A DNA stretch of 23,013 bases. It comes from CAYOWK01 sp964407665. GTDB taxonomy: Bacteria > Pseudomonadota > Alphaproteobacteria > Caulobacterales > Hyphomonadaceae. The DNA is taken from NCBI GenBank assembly GCA_964407665.1, contig CAYOWK010000061.1:1-23013 (forward strand), read 5' to 3'. The notes below the pieces were generated by a model. It was given only the letters and a program-made list of their open reading frames with translations. It searched no databases and was not told the origin of the DNA. The translations under genes and the position numbers were made by a program. Below, piece after piece: positions 21,936 through 23,013 of the stretch (position 1 is the stretch's first letter; every line of letters starts with the position of its first letter).

Positions 21936-23013
21936 TTGATCTTGTCGTTGTCATCGCCACCGTTGATCAGTAGCAGCATCGGCGAGACTCCCGACAGCGT
22001 CGAGATCGTGATCGTGTCGTCTCCCTCCGCTCCGTCGATCGTCACGCCGGTAATCGTGCGGTCGAGCGTCAGACTCTGTCCACCATTCGTGATCTTCATC
22101 AGCGAGCTGGCCTTCGCGACCGTGTAGGTGTCGTTGCCGGACGAACCAACGACGTTGACGGCGTCGAACCCGCCACCATTCTGGAACGTATCGCTGCCGT
22201 TGGCCGCAACCCACATCAGCACATCGTCGCCGGTGCCGCTATTGATCGTGTCGTTGCCCGCGCCGCCATCCAGCGAATCGACTCCGCTGCCGCCGGCGAC
22301 GAAATCATTTCCTCCGTTGCCCAGCACGGTGTCGTTGCTCTCACCGCCGTCGAGTCGATCGTTGCCGAAGCTTCCGTCGAGCGAATCGTTACCGCCGCCG
22401 CCGGTCATCGTGTCATTGCCGGCCCCCCCCAGCAGGATGTCGTCTTCGCCTGTTCCGCCGACGGTCGGCGAACCAGCCGTCGAGACAATGTCGTTGTCCG
22501 CCCCGCCGTTGAGCGTGTCATTGCCGGATGAATCGGTCAGCGAATCGTTGCCCGCGTCACCACTGAGGCTGTCGTTGCCCGTGCCGCCATCCATCGTGTC
22601 TTTGTCGTTTCCGCCTTGCAGCAAGTCATCGCCATCGACTCCCAACAGCGAATCGTTACCGAGGCCACCGCTGAGCGTGTCATTGCCCGAATCGCCGGTG
22701 AGCGTGTCGTTGCCAGCATCGCCGATCAGGCTGTCGATGTCGTTGCCGCCGATCAGCGAGTCATTGCCAGCCTGACCATTGATCGTGTCGAGACCATCTT
22801 CACCGTCGAGCGTGTCGTTGCCGTCGCCGCCGAGCATCGAGTCATCGCCGGTCGAACCAGACATTGAGTCGTTCCCCGACTCGCCAGTCATCGTGTCGTT
22901 GCCGTCATTGCCGAGCAACCGATCGTTGCCCGAACCGCCGAACAGGCTGTCGTCACCCGTTCCGCCGATCAAACTGTCGGTACCGCTCCCCGCTCCGAGT
23001 GTGTCGTTGCCAT
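21927..23013 (-). CDS. RTX-type calcium-binding repeat protein, fragment
   Basis: The frame is open to the window edge and gives about 360 residues, truncated at both ends. More than twenty nonapeptide units of the type GGxGNDxLx (for example LGGAGNDTMTGGGGNDSLDG), which form a calcium-binding parallel beta-roll, are followed by a non-repeat beta region (NDTYTVAKASSLMKITNGG, LTLDRTITGVTIDGAEGDDT) and a last GGDDNDKINANG. Such proteins are secreted or on the surface. Codon use is more mixed (TTG, GGT, ACT, TCA, TCT are frequent) than in purL. The style recalls large RTX/cadherin-like proteins of Planctomycetes (impression, not search). Past the junction the frame runs out of phase through purL to a stop at 21806. 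Confidence 0.8.
22220..23013 (-). repeat. Degenerate 27-bp coding tandem repeats (RTX)
   Basis: Words such as GTGTCGTTGCC and AGCGAATCGTTGCC (plus strand) recur every 27 bp or multiples of it, corresponding to nine-residue RTX units. The repeats are degenerate, without spacers, and continue past the window edge. Such arrays are prone to misassembly. Confidence 0.85.

Noticed and set aside
22220..23013. Regular repeats that could suggest a CRISPR array
   Set aside because: The repeats are 27-bp degenerate units without spacers and translate into RTX nonapeptides throughout.

Overview
The window is GC-rich and looks like the chromosome of an alphaproteobacterium, most likely in the Hyphomonadaceae/Caulobacterales neighbourhood. 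That placement is an inference from protein styles (eukaryote-like NADP-isocitrate dehydrogenase, S4, RimO, CGFS glutaredoxin with BolA), from promoters that fit the Caulobacter pattern TTGACGS/GCTANAWC, and from two perfect EcfG-type stress promoters (GGAAC-N16-CGTT). No tRNA, rRNA, IS element or CRISPR array was seen.

Layout. 1-1381: the 5' part of icd (minus strand) and about 0.9 kb without a credible gene, holding the icd promoter, a dense run of hairpins, two intergenic palindromic repeats and a trmJ promoter that predicts a leaderless mRNA. 1382-7309 (plus): trmJ, a TonB-dependent receptor, a BlaI-type repressor and an M56 (BlaR1-like) protease whose C-terminus carries ankyrin repeats instead of a penicillin-binding sensor. 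7388-11391: a TerC/YjbE-family membrane protein (minus), then a thioredoxin-like lipoprotein, rpsD, a DedA protein and a PPK2 kinase (plus). 11468-13075: a DUF2807 (GIN domain) exported protein whose upstream region carries nearly the same dyad as the blaI promoter, a small protein of unknown function behind an EcfG-type promoter, and a small exported protein. 13091-19417 (almost all minus): rimO, an unknown protein with an internal duplication, grxD, an aldo/keto reductase, bolA, a DUF4142 lipoprotein with an EcfG-type promoter, an alpha/beta hydrolase lipoprotein and a small exported protein. 19532-20407: an ORF6N-domain gene whose promoter and coding region each contain one copy of the same 29-bp palindrome. 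20484-23013: the C-terminal two thirds of purL joined abruptly to an RTX-repeat protein.

How it fits together. The strongest candidate for a new regulatory system is the blaI / M56-ankyrin pair, with a TonB receptor directly upstream and a DUF2807 gene 7 kb away sharing the dyad ACTAC(A/G)AAA(C/T)TAGTT. By analogy with BlaR1-BlaI, a membrane protease would sense an envelope signal through a periplasmic ankyrin domain and release a repressor from a small envelope regulon. The second is the ORF6N gene: the two palindromes bracket a 276-bp segment holding the N-terminal DNA-binding module, and codon usage changes sharply at the inner palindrome, as if this module were an exchangeable cassette.

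Caution. The purL/RTX junction near 21917-21935 looks like an assembly or amplification chimera; sequence to its right may belong to another organism. All functions are read from sequence alone, without database searches.
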